Origin: Bog-950 sp044228435
GTDB lineage: Bacteria; Bacteroidota; Bacteroidia; Chitinophagales; LD1
Direction of reading: 5' to 3'
Length of the DNA: 64,000 nt
Assembly (NCBI GenBank): GCA_044228435.1
Contig: JBGAUW010000001.1
Span: forward strand, 248,001-312,000
The stretch's first letter is position 1. Every line of letters starts with the position of its first letter. Shown here in pieces: positions 1 to 9,464 of this stretch. The notes below the pieces were generated by a model. The model did no database searches and had not been told where the DNA came from. It saw only the letters and a program-made list of their open reading frames with translations. A program made the position numbers and the translations under genes.

Positions 1-22
1 AAAATTAAAAAAATCAACAGAT

Positions 23-1351
23 ATGGCAGAAAAAATCACCATTAGCCGTGGTAAACTAAAAGTACCCGATGAACCTATTATTCCATTTATAGAAGGCGAC
101 GGAACAGGAGCCGATATATGGCGTGCCTCGGTACGTGTGTTAGATGCTGCTGTGGCTTCGGCTTACAAAGGCAAAAAGAAGATTGAATGGAAAGAAGTAT
201 TAGCCGGCCAAAAGAGCTTTGACAAAACAGGCAGCTGGTTACCCGATGAAACCTTAGACGCCTTCCGCGAATACCTGGTAGGTATTAAAGGGCCGCTTAC
301 TACCCCTGTAGGTGGTGGTATACGTTCGTTAAACGTGGCATTGCGCCAAATACTTGATTTATACGTTTGCTTACGCCCTGTGCGTTACTATGCAGGCACC
401 CCATCGCCGGTTAAGCACCCCGAGAAGGTTTCGATGGTAATTTTCCGCGAAAATACCGAAGATATTTATGCCGGTATTGAGTTTGCAGGTGGCAGCGAAG
501 GCGCTAACGAAGTGTTAAAGTTTTTGAAGAGAAAATTTGAAAAAGACTTCGAAAAAATCCGTTTTAGCGATAAAAAGAAAGGTAAAGAATACCTGAAAGC
601 AGCCCGTATTAAAGATGGCGATGCTGAAACAATGGTGGGTATTGGTATTAAACCGGTAAGTAAAATTGGTTCGCAGCGTTTAATCCGTTCGGCTATACAA
701 TATGCCGTAGACCAAAAACAAAAATCGGTTACCCTGGTGCACAAAGGCAACATTATGAAGTTTACCGAAGGCGCGTTCCGCGATTGGGGTTATGCCCTGG
801 CCGAAACTGAGTTTGCCAACGAAACTTACACCTGGAACACCTGGGAGAAGACCAAAAAAGAAAAAGGCGAAGCCGCAGCTAACGAAGAAATGAAAGCCGC
901 ATCGGCCGCCGGAAAAGTTATTGTAAAGGATTCGATTGCCGATATTACCCTGCAGCAGGTATTAACCCGCCCCGAGGATTTTGATGTAATTGCAACCCTT
1001 AACCTTAACGGCGATTACCTGAGCGATGCCCTTGCCGCACAGGTAGGTGGTATTGGTATAGCCCCGGGCGCTAACATTAACTATGTTACAGGCCACGCTA
1101 TATTTGAGGCTACCCACGGGACTGCTCCTAAATATGCCGATTTGGATAAAGTAAACCCGGGCTCTGTAATACTTTCGGGAGCTATGATGTTTGAATACAT
1201 GGGCTGGGATAAAGCAGCACAGCTAATTCACAAAGGCCTTGAAAGTGCCATTGCAAACAAGCGCGTTACTTACGATTTTGCACGCCAAATGGAAGGCGCC
1301 ACCGAAATTAAGTGCAGCGAGTTTGCCGATGAAATAATCAAAAATTTCTAA
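23..1351 (+). CDS. icd: NADP-dependent isocitrate dehydrogenase
   Basis: Catalyses oxidative decarboxylation of isocitrate to 2-oxoglutarate in the cytosolic TCA cycle. The 442-residue protein opens with the family's FIEGDGTGADIW segment (about residues 22-33). It also has the ENTEDIYAGIEF motif (about 142-153) with substrate/metal residues, GNIMKFTEGAFRDWGY (about 243-258), NLNGDYLSDALAAQVGG and the HGTAPKYA cofactor loop near residue 365. Length and motifs fit the bacterial homodimeric NADP enzyme. It stands alone and is followed by a strong terminator hairpin. The NADP rather than NAD preference is inferred from family type. Confidence 0.96.
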   Translation: MAEKITISRGKLKVPDEPIIPFIEGDGTGADIWRASVRVLDAAVASAYKGKKKIEWKEVLAGQKSFDKTGSWLPDETLDAFREYLVGIKGPLTTPVGGGIRSLNVALRQILDLYVCLRPVRYYAGTPSPVKHPEKVSMVIFRENTEDIYAGIEFAGGSEGANEVLKFLKRKFEKDFEKIRFSDKKKGKEYLKAARIKDGDAETMVGIGIKPVSKIGSQRLIRSAIQYAVDQKQKSVTLVHKGNIMKFTEGAFRDWGYALAETEFANETYTWNTWEKTKKEKGEAAANEEMKAASAAGKVIVKDSIADITLQQVLTRPEDFDVIATLNLNGDYLSDALAAQVGGIGIAPGANINYVTGHAIFEATHGTAPKYADLDKVNPGSVILSGAMMFEYMGWDKAAQLIHKGLESAIANKRVTYDFARQMEGATEIKCSEFADEIIKNF

Positions 1352-1370
1352 GCTAATAGCGCCATATTTT

Positions 1371-1412
1371 AACAAGCCCCGCAGGTAAACTACTTGACGG
1401 GGCTTTGTTTTT
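1371..1412 (+). terminator. Rho-independent terminator after icd
   Basis: Arms AACAAGCCCCG (1371-1381) and CGGGGCTTTGTT (1398-1409) pair with one bulged base and are followed by a T-rich tail. The position, 20 bases after the icd stop, fits a terminator for that gene. Confidence 0.8.
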
Positions 1413-1476
1413 ATAGTAAATTGCTGTAAAGCTTAATTATTTACCTCTTATATTCGCAAAAACAAACCCGGATAGG

Positions 1477-2331
1477 ATGAATACATTTAGACTATTGCCT
1501 TTATTTTTTTCGCTGGCCCTGTTGGTTTCATCGTGCCGTAAAGATGTGAGCGACAGCCTGCAAAGTGCTGAGGATAATGCCGCGTTTGAAAGCGAGTATG
1601 CGCAAATGTATGATGTGGTTACCAACTTTTTAGCTACCGATAGCCGCACCGGAAAAACCGAAGACCAAATTTTGCCATCGGGAGCCCGCGTTTGGTTTAA
1701 CGACACTACCTTTACCGACGGAGATGGTATAGACCTGGTATTGGATTATGGCCCTCTGGAGAACGGCAGTAGTACCAAAGGCGTGCCTTGCAAAGACGGA
1801 CGTTACCGTGCAGGCCGCATACATGTAAGCGCCGACCGCCCATGGAGTCAATCGCCGGTTACCAATGTTTTAATAGCAGCATCGGACGAATATTATATAG
1901 GCAACGGAGCTAAAATGTTTAAGCTGACAGGTAATAAAACTATTACCCGCACCGGCACAACCGAATATACAGTAGAAATTACCAATGCTACCCTTCAGCG
2001 CGATAATGGCACTGCTACCTGGAACAGCAGCCGTACATATAATTTAAGCCACGATGATGGCCCGGGATGGTATAATGATGAATATGAAGTATCGGGCAGC
2101 GCAAACGGGGCCAATGCAAATGGGCTTACATACACCGTAGTAAATCAATCTCCGTTAAAAAAACGCCTAAGAGAGGATTGTATCTCTACCTTTATTTCGG
2201 GTAAACTGTTATTAACTAACAGCAATGGCAAAAAGCTGGAACTTAACTACGATAGCTATGGCAACGAGGCTTGCGATAGGGATGTTACTGTTACTATTGA
2301 TGGAAAAACCAGTATAGTGAAGGTTTGGTAA
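1477..2331 (+). CDS. Hypothetical lipoprotein
   Basis: 284 residues. The N-terminal hydrophobic stretch ends in the lipobox LVSSC (Cys about 20) followed by RKD, so it is a predicted lipoprotein of the cell envelope. The rest is polar, rich in Asn, Thr and Gly, with beta-strand-like alternation and three or more Cys (VPCKD, EDCIS, EACDRD). I recognise no named domain; similar single-copy lipoproteins of unknown function are common in Bacteroidota. It is monocistronic and convergent with the downstream phosphodiesterase-like gene. Confidence 0.75.
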   Translation: MNTFRLLPLFFSLALLVSSCRKDVSDSLQSAEDNAAFESEYAQMYDVVTNFLATDSRTGKTEDQILPSGARVWFNDTTFTDGDGIDLVLDYGPLENGSSTKGVPCKDGRYRAGRIHVSADRPWSQSPVTNVLIAASDEYYIGNGAKMFKLTGNKTITRTGTTEYTVEITNATLQRDNGTATWNSSRTYNLSHDDGPGWYNDEYEVSGSANGANANGLTYTVVNQSPLKKRLREDCISTFISGKLLLTNSNGKKLELNYDSYGNEACDRDVTVTIDGKTSIVKVW

Positions 2332-2376
2332 GCGTAATCAGCTTAACATCACTTCGACAACTTTAAGCGAAGGGAT

Positions 2377-3267
2377 TTATTTCAAATCTGTTTTAAGTAG
2401 CACCGCAAAGTGGTCCGATAAGTCTTTGTGCTTCTTATGCCACTGATGCTCGTAGCGCATTACACTCCGGGTGGTATTAACAGCAGCAACTCCGTTACCC
2501 CTGTAAAACACATAATCAATCAGGTTTCGCTTATCGGGGTTGTGAGTATCCATATCGTTTAAAAGATGGTCGCTGGTACACTTTAAATCGGTGCATATAT
2601 CGCCATCTTCCATAGCCAGGTAGTTAATCAGTTTGGGATACAAAACAGTATCAATGCGGCGGGTATTAAAGTCTCCGCAGGCAAACTGTGGTATACCGGC
2701 AGTTTCGTGGCGCTTTAAAAGCTCTCCGGCTTCTTTATACTGGCTCATCTTTAATTCACGGCTTCCCCCCGCTTCCATATGGGTACCAAGTATCTGTATT
2801 TTTTTAACGGGATGCTCCAGCTCAACCAGCAAAGCACCTTTGGCAGCCAGCTTATCAATGCCCTCCAGCCATGTATACTTTATGCTTTCAACTTCTTTTA
2901 AAGGGTATTTGCTAAACATTAAAACCCCACCGGCACGTTTGTAGGTAATAACCTTACGGTTCTGAAAACCCTGGTTATAAGGGTACATAGACTGTAACTG
3001 CTTCCGTATCATGCGCACGCAAACGCCATCGTAAGCTTCCTGAAACACTACTACGTCCGGTGCTTCTTTAATAATTACCTTGGGTATAAGCTTTGCCCGC
3101 TTAACTGGATGGTGCTTTAAAAAAGTTGCACCCCGTGGTAACATTTTAATATTCCAGGTAAGTATGCTTATCTGCTTTTGGGCAGTATCGGCATTTAAAT
3201 TACCATTAGCAAAAACAAGGGTTGACGAAAGGAGAAGCAAAGAGGTTGCTATTGCACGTATTTTCAT
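2377..3267 (-). CDS. Endonuclease/exonuclease/phosphatase-fold hydrolase, secreted
   Basis: Member of the metal-dependent EEP fold (sphingomyelinase/DNase I-like). The sequence shows ISILTWNIK (Asn metal/phosphate site), DVVVFQEAYD (catalytic Glu), GTHMEAGG, CGDFNTRR (Asp/Asn pair), LIDYVFYR and the terminal LSDHFAVL (Asp-His). The order and about 297-residue length match sphingomyelin phosphodiesterase-like members, but the substrate cannot be told from sequence. I chose the ATG at 3267, ten codons inside the longest frame, because MKIRAIATSLLLLSSTLVFA then forms a clean signal peptide. Confidence 0.85.
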   Translation of the reverse strand: MKIRAIATSLLLLSSTLVFANGNLNADTAQKQISILTWNIKMLPRGATFLKHHPVKRAKLIPKVIIKEAPDVVVFQEAYDGVCVRMIRKQLQSMYPYNQGFQNRKVITYKRAGGVLMFSKYPLKEVESIKYTWLEGIDKLAAKGALLVELEHPVKKIQILGTHMEAGGSRELKMSQYKEAGELLKRHETAGIPQFACGDFNTRRIDTVLYPKLINYLAMEDGDICTDLKCTSDHLLNDMDTHNPDKRNLIDYVFYRGNGVAAVNTTRSVMRYEHQWHKKHKDLSDHFAVLLKTDLK

Positions 3268-3286
3268 AGATAGACTAAAAATAAAA

Positions 3287-3318
3287 AAAGATTCCACCGT
3301 CGGGGCGGTGGAATCTTT
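3287..3318 (-). terminator. Perfect 13-bp hairpin terminator
   Basis: Arms AAAGATTCCACCG (3287-3299) and CGGTGGAATCTTT (3306-3318) are perfectly complementary with a 6-base loop. On the minus strand the hairpin is followed by a T-rich run (complement of 3276-3290), so it would end transcription arriving from the TonB-receptor side, just before the phosphodiesterase-like gene. Confidence 0.75.
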
Positions 3319-3527
3319 AAAAGTTGTTACTGCTTCTATAAATTAACTATATCCGGAAGTTTAGCATCCTCTTCCAATACCAGCCGCATATAACTCGTTT
3401 AGGAACTGCCCCCGGTTAGAAAGCTGCCTTATAGCAGAAAACGGAAACTATAACGTAGATATTATAAGGTGCTATTCTTACTTAAAACCAGGTAAAGCTA
3501 CCTCTTTCAATTCATAAAAAAATGAAT

Positions 3528-3560
3528 CATTCTGCGCAGGCAATAGGCCTGCACAGAATG
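3528..3560 (-). terminator. Hairpin terminator of the TonB receptor gene
   Basis: CATTCTGCGCAGGC (3528-3541) pairs with GCCTGCACAGAATG (3547-3560) with one mismatch and a 5-base loop. It lies 30 bases past the receptor stop. Read on the minus strand, a T-run (complement of 3516-3522) follows shortly after the hairpin. With 3287-3318 this gives two terminators in tandem. Confidence 0.7.
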
Positions 3561-3590
3561 AAAACATCATTACTATGAATAGTGTAGCCA

Positions 3591-5825
3591 TTACCAGCTA
3601 AATGTAGCTTTTACAAAAAAGTTACGGCCTGGCCCGCTTACACCCGAAGCAAAGGGCCGGTAACGCATGTCCATCAGGTTATCGCAGCCCAGGTCAATTC
3701 CAAAATACTTTACCGGTTGAAAGCCGATACGCGCATTAAGCGTATACCATGTTGGGGAACCGTTTGGTGTACCTTGCCCAAAGTTATCTTCGCCCAGCAT
3801 GTTATAATCTTTCACCTTTTTAGGGCCGCTAAACAGCGAGAAGAACTCACCGCGCACCCATTTGTAATGTGCGCGGAAACCAATGCGGCCATAAACCGGA
3901 GCAATATGGTCTAACGGGTATGGAACGGTATCGGTTATTATTCTGCCGTAGGTGTATGTAACGCTTGCATTTGCGCTTAACCAGTTGGTAACATCGGCCT
4001 CTACTAAAGCCGTAACACCTGCTACATAAGCTTTGTTTTTATTAGCAGGGGCCAACACACGGCTTAAAACGCCATCGTAATCAATACTGTCGGCACCATT
4101 AAAGGTGGCATTATCCAACGCTATAGCATTTATAAAGTAGGTGCCAAAACCAGTTACGCTAACCCTTACCTTTTCTGCGAATGTTTTTTCCAGCGTAAGC
4201 TCACCGTTTATAGTGTATTCGGGTTTTAATTTACTGTTAGGCACTACCACACTTCCCGGAACGCTTTCAAATATCTTAGCTACATCATCTACGTTAGGTG
4301 CACGGAAACCGGTGCTGAACAAGGCCGCAATGCGAAAGCCTTTACCCGGCTTAGCTACCAGCCCTAAATTGCCCGATACTGCGTTATAGGTATTCTTTGT
4401 TTCGCTATAAGGCAGCGGAAAGAAATCCTGAGATTTTTCGGTTAATGTGCTTTTTAGGTTTACAAAATTGTAGCGTATTCCATCACTTAACACCACTTTA
4501 GGCGAAATAACCCACTGGTGAGTAACATACGCAGCTATGTAGTTCATATTATTCTTACCATCCGGGTAGCGTGTGCTTGCAGGCCGGGTAGTATCTACGT
4601 TTACATTGGTAGCAAAGGCTGTAGACTTAAGCAAATTGAACTGCCCCTCAACTCCGGCTGTAATTTCATGTGCTTTTATTTTTTTACGCAAATCCGCATG
4701 CACTCCTATCACATGCACTTTTTCAATCCTCGATGTGCGGAATGAACTGTTGAAAGTGCGGTTGTGGCGGCTCTCCTCAATATTCTGATAATTTACTCCA
4801 ACACTTATATTATCTAAGGGGCCTGCATTTTTGTAGTTAAACTCATAGGCCGCCAGCAAACGTTTTTGCGGGCCGTAGTACCATTCTGCATCGCGCAGTA
4901 TAGTAGAATTTGAGTATACATCCAGCCTGTCGTAGCGAGGGATATTGCTGGTATTAGAAAACTGAAAATTCAATACATGCGATATGTTTTCGTTTTGCTG
5001 AAACAAAAACTTTTGTAAAATGTCGTATTGATAGTAAGCCGTGCCCTTCATTATATCGGGGTTGCGGTTAGCAATAGCTGTATCTTTTTGTCCTATAACA
5101 GTTCCTGCAGAATCGTAGCGGTTAGTGCGCGCAGCATAAAACGAACGATTCCAATAACCGGCTGTTCCTTCAGTTAAAAAGTTACCCTGGCGCATATCGC
5201 CAAACCGCGAAAATGTAGCCGACGTTATAGAGCCAAACTTTCTACCCGCCAGGCTTATATCGGCATGGCCGGTTAGCTCATTATTAACCGAACCAAAACG
5301 GAAAAAAGTTTTACCCGTGGTGCGGAATTTTTTATCGGTAGCCAGCAAGGGATTTTTAGTGCGAAAATGAACTACCCCACCAAGTGCATCGCTACCATAT
5401 ACAGTAGATGAAGGGCCAAACAGCACTTCTATCCGATCTACTACGTTATTATCAACAGTAAGCACGTTTTGCAGGTGCCCGGCCCTAAACAGGATATTGT
5501 TCATTCTTACCCCATCTACCACCAGCAGCACACGGCTAGCCTCAAAACCGCGCAACACGGGGCTACCGCCACCCTGCTGACTTTTTTGCACAAACACCTG
5601 CCCGCTAAGCGTAAGTGCATCGGCCGAGTTTTGTGCGTTGTAACGTTGTAAATCGGTTGAGGTTATTACCTGCACTTGTTGCGCTGCATTCTGCTGCAGG
5701 CCTTCAAAGCGGCTGGTTGCAATAACTACTTCGTTTAACTTAACGGCCTTATCTGTGGTATCGGTTTGAGCATAGGAGGGCATTAGGTAAATTACTAACA
5801 GAAATAAAATGGATAACTTTCTCAT
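3591..5825 (-). CDS. TonB-dependent outer-membrane receptor, heme/hemoglobin type
   Basis: 744 residues with signal peptide MRKLSILFLLVIYLMPSYAQ. The plug domain begins at about residue 30 (LNEVVIATSRFEG) and carries VLRGFEASRVLLVVDGVRMNN, IEVLFGPSSTVYGSDALGGVV, then a long beta-barrel ending in aromatic FVKATFSW, the usual outer-membrane C-terminus. The plug wording most resembles hemoglobin/heme receptors (HmuR-like); siderophore or vitamin use cannot be excluded. Two hairpin terminators follow. No carboxypeptidase-like N-terminal extension and no neighbouring SusD are present. Confidence 0.85.
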   Translation of the reverse strand: MRKLSILFLLVIYLMPSYAQTDTTDKAVKLNEVVIATSRFEGLQQNAAQQVQVITSTDLQRYNAQNSADALTLSGQVFVQKSQQGGGSPVLRGFEASRVLLVVDGVRMNNILFRAGHLQNVLTVDNNVVDRIEVLFGPSSTVYGSDALGGVVHFRTKNPLLATDKKFRTTGKTFFRFGSVNNELTGHADISLAGRKFGSITSATFSRFGDMRQGNFLTEGTAGYWNRSFYAARTNRYDSAGTVIGQKDTAIANRNPDIMKGTAYYQYDILQKFLFQQNENISHVLNFQFSNTSNIPRYDRLDVYSNSTILRDAEWYYGPQKRLLAAYEFNYKNAGPLDNISVGVNYQNIEESRHNRTFNSSFRTSRIEKVHVIGVHADLRKKIKAHEITAGVEGQFNLLKSTAFATNVNVDTTRPASTRYPDGKNNMNYIAAYVTHQWVISPKVVLSDGIRYNFVNLKSTLTEKSQDFFPLPYSETKNTYNAVSGNLGLVAKPGKGFRIAALFSTGFRAPNVDDVAKIFESVPGSVVVPNSKLKPEYTINGELTLEKTFAEKVRVSVTGFGTYFINAIALDNATFNGADSIDYDGVLSRVLAPANKNKAYVAGVTALVEADVTNWLSANASVTYTYGRIITDTVPYPLDHIAPVYGRIGFRAHYKWVRGEFFSLFSGPKKVKDYNMLGEDNFGQGTPNGSPTWYTLNARIGFQPVKYFGIDLGCDNLMDMRYRPFASGVSGPGRNFFVKATFSW

Positions 5826-5916
5826 TGCTTGCTTATGTTTAAAACAGGCACACGCGCCACTATAAGAGTAGCGGGTGCTGACCTAAAATTGGTTTCTCTT
5901 ACTTAAAATGATCTGA

Positions 5917-6441
5917 TTAGGCTAAGAAACTATCTGGCGGGGGGGTAAGCTGATCGCCTACATGAGAAATTAAAATAACAGAAACCAGCTGGTAGCTGGT
6001 TAATACCCGAACATCAGCAACATGGAAAGTAAAATTGTCTATAATGAAATCTTGTTGCAATAATTTTAAAAGCAACTCAGCGGCCCCATTATCTGCCCCT
6101 GATTCGTTGCCAAAGGTGGCCAAAAACTTAGAAATCAAATTAGTTTCTGCAATATCCTTTTTGGCGTATACAATGATTTTATCGGCTTTAAATTCGGTAC
6201 TTTTCACATCGTACATCGCACCATTAATAACCACTTCGTCATCGTCGCCATCTGGCCTGGAAAGGCCATTAAACTCGGCAACTGAAAACTCAAACTGCTC
6301 CAGTGAGCTGCTGCGTATAGACGTCATGCTTTTAGCTACTTCATTTTTTATACAGCTACGGCTTACAAAAAACGAGATATAAAAGCCGAAAAGATTCAGC
6401 GATAGAATAGATAACAGCACTATGGCTTTAATCAAGCGCAT
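5917..6441 (-). CDS. Hypothetical membrane-anchored protein
   Basis: 174 residues with one N-terminal hydrophobic segment (about residues 5-27) and a polar extracytoplasmic region. The C-terminus is PPPDSFLA. It lies 90 bases upstream of the TonB receptor on the same strand, so the two may be co-transcribed. No domain recognised; the mature part is acidic (DGDDDE near residue 64) and looks mixed alpha/beta. A role alongside the receptor is only an inference from position. Confidence 0.6.
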   Translation of the reverse strand: MRLIKAIVLLSILSLNLFGFYISFFVSRSCIKNEVAKSMTSIRSSSLEQFEFSVAEFNGLSRPDGDDDEVVINGAMYDVKSTEFKADKIIVYAKKDIAETNLISKFLATFGNESGADNGAAELLLKLLQQDFIIDNFTFHVADVRVLTSYQLVSVILISHVGDQLTPPPDSFLA

Positions 6442-6483
6442 CAGGCCACGAAAGTAAAAAAGGTATTCTCATTTCATACAAAA

Positions 6484-6511
6484 AATAAAGCCCTCCGAAG
6501 AGGGCTTTATT
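6484..6511 (-). terminator. Perfect terminator hairpin
   Basis: AATAAAGCCCTC (6484-6495), loop CGAA, GAGGGCTTTATT (6500-6511): a 12-bp perfect stem, T-rich on the minus strand, just downstream of the T9SS protein gene stop at 6532. It separates that gene from the 5917-6441 gene. Confidence 0.85.
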
Positions 6512-6531
6512 ACTAATAAAAGCTTAATAGA

Positions 6532-8514
6532 TTATTTGCTGATAGTTAAACGCTTAACAGCAGTTTTATCGGCAGTTTGTATTTTAACTAAGTAAGTTCC
6601 GCTTGCTAAGTCGCTAAAGTCGAAAGTCTTAGTAAAGTTTGATGATGTTTCGTTTAAGTTGAATGACTTTAATTCAGAGCCTAAAACGTTGTATACACGG
6701 ATAGAAAGGTTCTTTTCTACACCATTAACGCTTACGCTTACATTACCGTTAGTAGGGTTTGGCATTAAGCTAACAGCACCTGCAAAAGTAACATCTTCAA
6801 CACCTGAGTTTAAGCAAAGAGGATCGTTAAAACGTAAAACCAGTAAGTTAACGCTTTGCGATTTGAAAATGCAACCTGCGCTATCCTGCGTTAAAGTTAC
6901 AGGGTAAACACCCGGAGCTGCATATGTATTTACACCATTAGTCAAGAAGCTAACGTTGTTATCGCCAAAATCCCAGCTTTGTGACCAGCCTGATTGACGG
7001 CCTGAAGTATTAGTAAAGGTTAAAGATCTGTCTTCACATACCGGAGAGGCAGGAAGAGTAAACGACACTGTATAGTTAGAAATACCAGGATACTCAACAA
7101 CCTTGGTAGCAGAAGCTGAACAACCAGCATTGTTTGTAACAGTAACGGTATAATTGCCCGCGCTAGATACTGTTAAAGTAGCTTTGTTGTCGGCAGGGTT
7201 ACCTGTGCTCCATGCATATTTTTTGCCGGTTTGGTAGCCGCTGATGGTAGAAACTATGGTACCTGTTCCACCGCAGTTAATAACTGTAGGGTTAGAACCA
7301 CCTGTAAAGCTTACGTTAATACCTCTCGAAACTATTTTAATAGTAGAAGTTGCAGTTAAGCTGGTGTTGGTAGCATCGGTAACAGTTACTGTAACTGTAG
7401 CATCGGCGTTACCTATTACCAAACCTACCTGTTGATCAGAAGTACTGGTTAAGCTACCGTTGTTTGTACCCCACTCGTAAGTGTATTGGTTACCATCTGA
7501 ACCGTAACCGGTTGCAGCAAGGTTAATAGTAGTACCCGGGCAGCCTCTTAATGAATCAGCAGTAATTGCTACACCAAAATCAACTTCGGCAGTAATAAAA
7601 GCCGGCATAAACCAGTTTTGAATATAGAAGTTTTCGCAAGCACCCTCAGTAAAGGCGTTATCCTGGTTGCAGTCGAAAAATATAGCACCCCTGTCATCAT
7701 TTTCAAAATAACCAGAAAGATTGTTTGTGGTTTGAGTTATGTTAAGATAGTAACCGGCGTTGTTGCCTGCTACCGAAATTTCACCTACACATGCATCGCC
7801 ACAGTTATCGCGGTAGCTGGCAAACATTTCGAAAGTGTTTGCAGTATCGCCTACATAGTCAGCACGAATACCAAAAGTCTCACCCTTTGCAAAGGTTAAG
7901 TTTGGATAAAAAGTAAGATCAGTAACACCTAACTGTGCATCAACCGGGATTGTAGTGTTGGTTACAATCAAAGTATCCCAAAGAGATGGTGTGGTAAATG
8001 TAGCACCAGGGGTTCCGTAACCTGTAATGGTTTCGGCACCTGATCTAAACACGGTAAAGCGGATAGAATCGTTATTACCGGTAGTGTTTTTGTGCTCGAA
8101 CAAAATATCGAAGCTATCCAGTGTAATAGTAGCCGCAGCACGTGGAATAAATTTAATAGTGTTGTTATCGTTTACATCTACATACTGTAAAGTATCGTAG
8201 TAGGTAACAGCATAATCAAGGTTAAAGTTATCGGTATTGGTAAATTTTGAATTTACATTCCACCTTACACCTGTTTGTGTTGCGCTAAGTAAATTTGCAT
8301 ATTCCCTGTCGTTACCATCATAGTCAAGACCCAAGCTAATTGTTGCTGCTCTGCCTGACTGCGCTTGAGGCTGACCCTGGTGCTTACCTTTTCCGGTAAA
8401 TGAAACTGGTTTAAGCACCGGTAGCGAAGCATAATCCAAGGCTTTATTAATTCCTTGTGCCATTCCCGCAGAAACCATAGCTACCAGGCATAAAAGAGTA
8501 AAAGACTTTTTCAT
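6532..8514 (-). CDS. Secreted PKD-domain protein with type A T9SS sorting domain
   Basis: 660 residues. Signal peptide MKKSFTLLCLVAMVSAGMAQ. The middle holds Ig/PKD-like repeats (AITADSLRGCPGTTINLAAT about 315; ...CGGTGTIVSTISGY about 412; a PKD unit with WDFGDNN near 520). The C-terminus (about 583-660) is a Por secretion tail: MPNPTNGNVSVSV, IRVYNVLGSELKSF, FDFSDLASGTYLVKIQT, VKRLTISK. This predicts export through the outer membrane by T9SS. No catalytic domain recognised; adhesive or structural use is inferred. It has its own terminator. Confidence 0.85.
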   Translation of the reverse strand: MKKSFTLLCLVAMVSAGMAQGINKALDYASLPVLKPVSFTGKGKHQGQPQAQSGRAATISLGLDYDGNDREYANLLSATQTGVRWNVNSKFTNTDNFNLDYAVTYYDTLQYVDVNDNNTIKFIPRAAATITLDSFDILFEHKNTTGNNDSIRFTVFRSGAETITGYGTPGATFTTPSLWDTLIVTNTTIPVDAQLGVTDLTFYPNLTFAKGETFGIRADYVGDTANTFEMFASYRDNCGDACVGEISVAGNNAGYYLNITQTTNNLSGYFENDDRGAIFFDCNQDNAFTEGACENFYIQNWFMPAFITAEVDFGVAITADSLRGCPGTTINLAATGYGSDGNQYTYEWGTNNGSLTSTSDQQVGLVIGNADATVTVTVTDATNTSLTATSTIKIVSRGINVSFTGGSNPTVINCGGTGTIVSTISGYQTGKKYAWSTGNPADNKATLTVSSAGNYTVTVTNNAGCSASATKVVEYPGISNYTVSFTLPASPVCEDRSLTFTNTSGRQSGWSQSWDFGDNNVSFLTNGVNTYAAPGVYPVTLTQDSAGCIFKSQSVNLLVLRFNDPLCLNSGVEDVTFAGAVSLMPNPTNGNVSVSVNGVEKNLSIRVYNVLGSELKSFNLNETSSNFTKTFDFSDLASGTYLVKIQTADKTAVKRLTISK

Positions 8515-8792
8515 ACGTGCCGTTTTGATTTTATTTAAATTTAAAAATGATTTAGTAAAAATAATGTTGTTTTAATAATAGGGGCGCAAATGAAGGTAAA
8601 AAACCGAGAGAATCAAAAAAAATGACAGATTTGTGACAATTGGTTTTCTTAACAACAAGGCTTCTGTTGGTTCGTAAATCAGCGCATTACTTACTTAACT
8701 TACAATACATTAACCTTAATTTACAAGAGCGCAAATGGCAAGCTGTTTATCGGTTTTCAGGCAATTTGTGCACAATTGCAATTTACCATAAT

Positions 8793-9377
8793 TTAAGACG
8801 GTTCACCCAAAGCAACCTGACCATAGCAGGTGCGGCAGCGCGGCTCGTAGCTATCTTTTTCGCCCAGCAATATTTTATTCTTATCGGCCGACTTGCGGTA
8901 AGAAAAATGAGCAATATCGCCACATTGCATGCAAATAGCATGCACCTTGGTAATATAATCGGCTATAGCCAGCAAATGCGGCATGGGGCCAAATGGCTTC
9001 CCTTCAAAGTCCATATCCAGGCCCGCAATTATTACTCTTACCCCCTTACGGGCAAGCTGTTCGCATACTCGGGGTAATTCCATATCTAAAAACTGGGCTT
9101 CGTCAATTCCCACTACTTCAATCCCCTCTGCCATTAATAAAATATTCTCGGAATGAGTAATAGGTGTAGAGCGAATTGAATTAGCATCGTGCGAAACCAC
9201 ATTTACGGCATCGTAGCGTGTATCTACGCCGGGCTTAAATATTTCTACTTTCCGGTTGGCTATTTGCGCGCGCTTAAGACGCCGTATCAACTCTTCGGTT
9301 TTGCCGCTAAACATAGAGCCGCACACTACCTCAATCCATCCTTTTTTTTCTTTTCCGTTAAGCGGCTCTATAAACAT
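8793..9377 (-). CDS. tdk: Thymidine kinase
   Basis: Phosphorylates thymidine to dTMP in pyrimidine salvage (cytosol). 194 residues of the small tetrameric type: P-loop GSMFSGKTEELIRRL (about 20-34), VGIDEAQFLD (Walker B-like, catalytic Glu, about 95), IIAGLDMDFEGKPFGPMP lasso motif (about 115-132), and zinc ligands CMQC (about 148-151) and CRTC (about 183-186). Full family length. It stands alone, divergent from the 9465 gene. Confidence 0.95.
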   Translation of the reverse strand: MFIEPLNGKEKKGWIEVVCGSMFSGKTEELIRRLKRAQIANRKVEIFKPGVDTRYDAVNVVSHDANSIRSTPITHSENILLMAEGIEVVGIDEAQFLDMELPRVCEQLARKGVRVIIAGLDMDFEGKPFGPMPHLLAIADYITKVHAICMQCGDIAHFSYRKSADKNKILLGEKDSYEPRCRTCYGQVALGEPS

Positions 9378-9448
9378 GCTTAATTATTTACGTGCTATTA
9401 AACAATAATATTGTGTAAAACTCATTCAATACTAAACTGAATTTGCCA

Positions 9449-9456
9449 TACGTTTG
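9449..9456 (+). promoter_or_regulatory. Bacteroidota-type -7 box TACGTTTG
   Basis: Exact match to TAnnTTTG, 8 bases before the first ATG (9465) and 17 before the second (9474). It would put the transcription start near 9462, favouring use of the second ATG or a nearly leaderless message. No good -33 TTTG was seen. Confidence 0.45.
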
Positions 9457-9464
9457 CAATAATA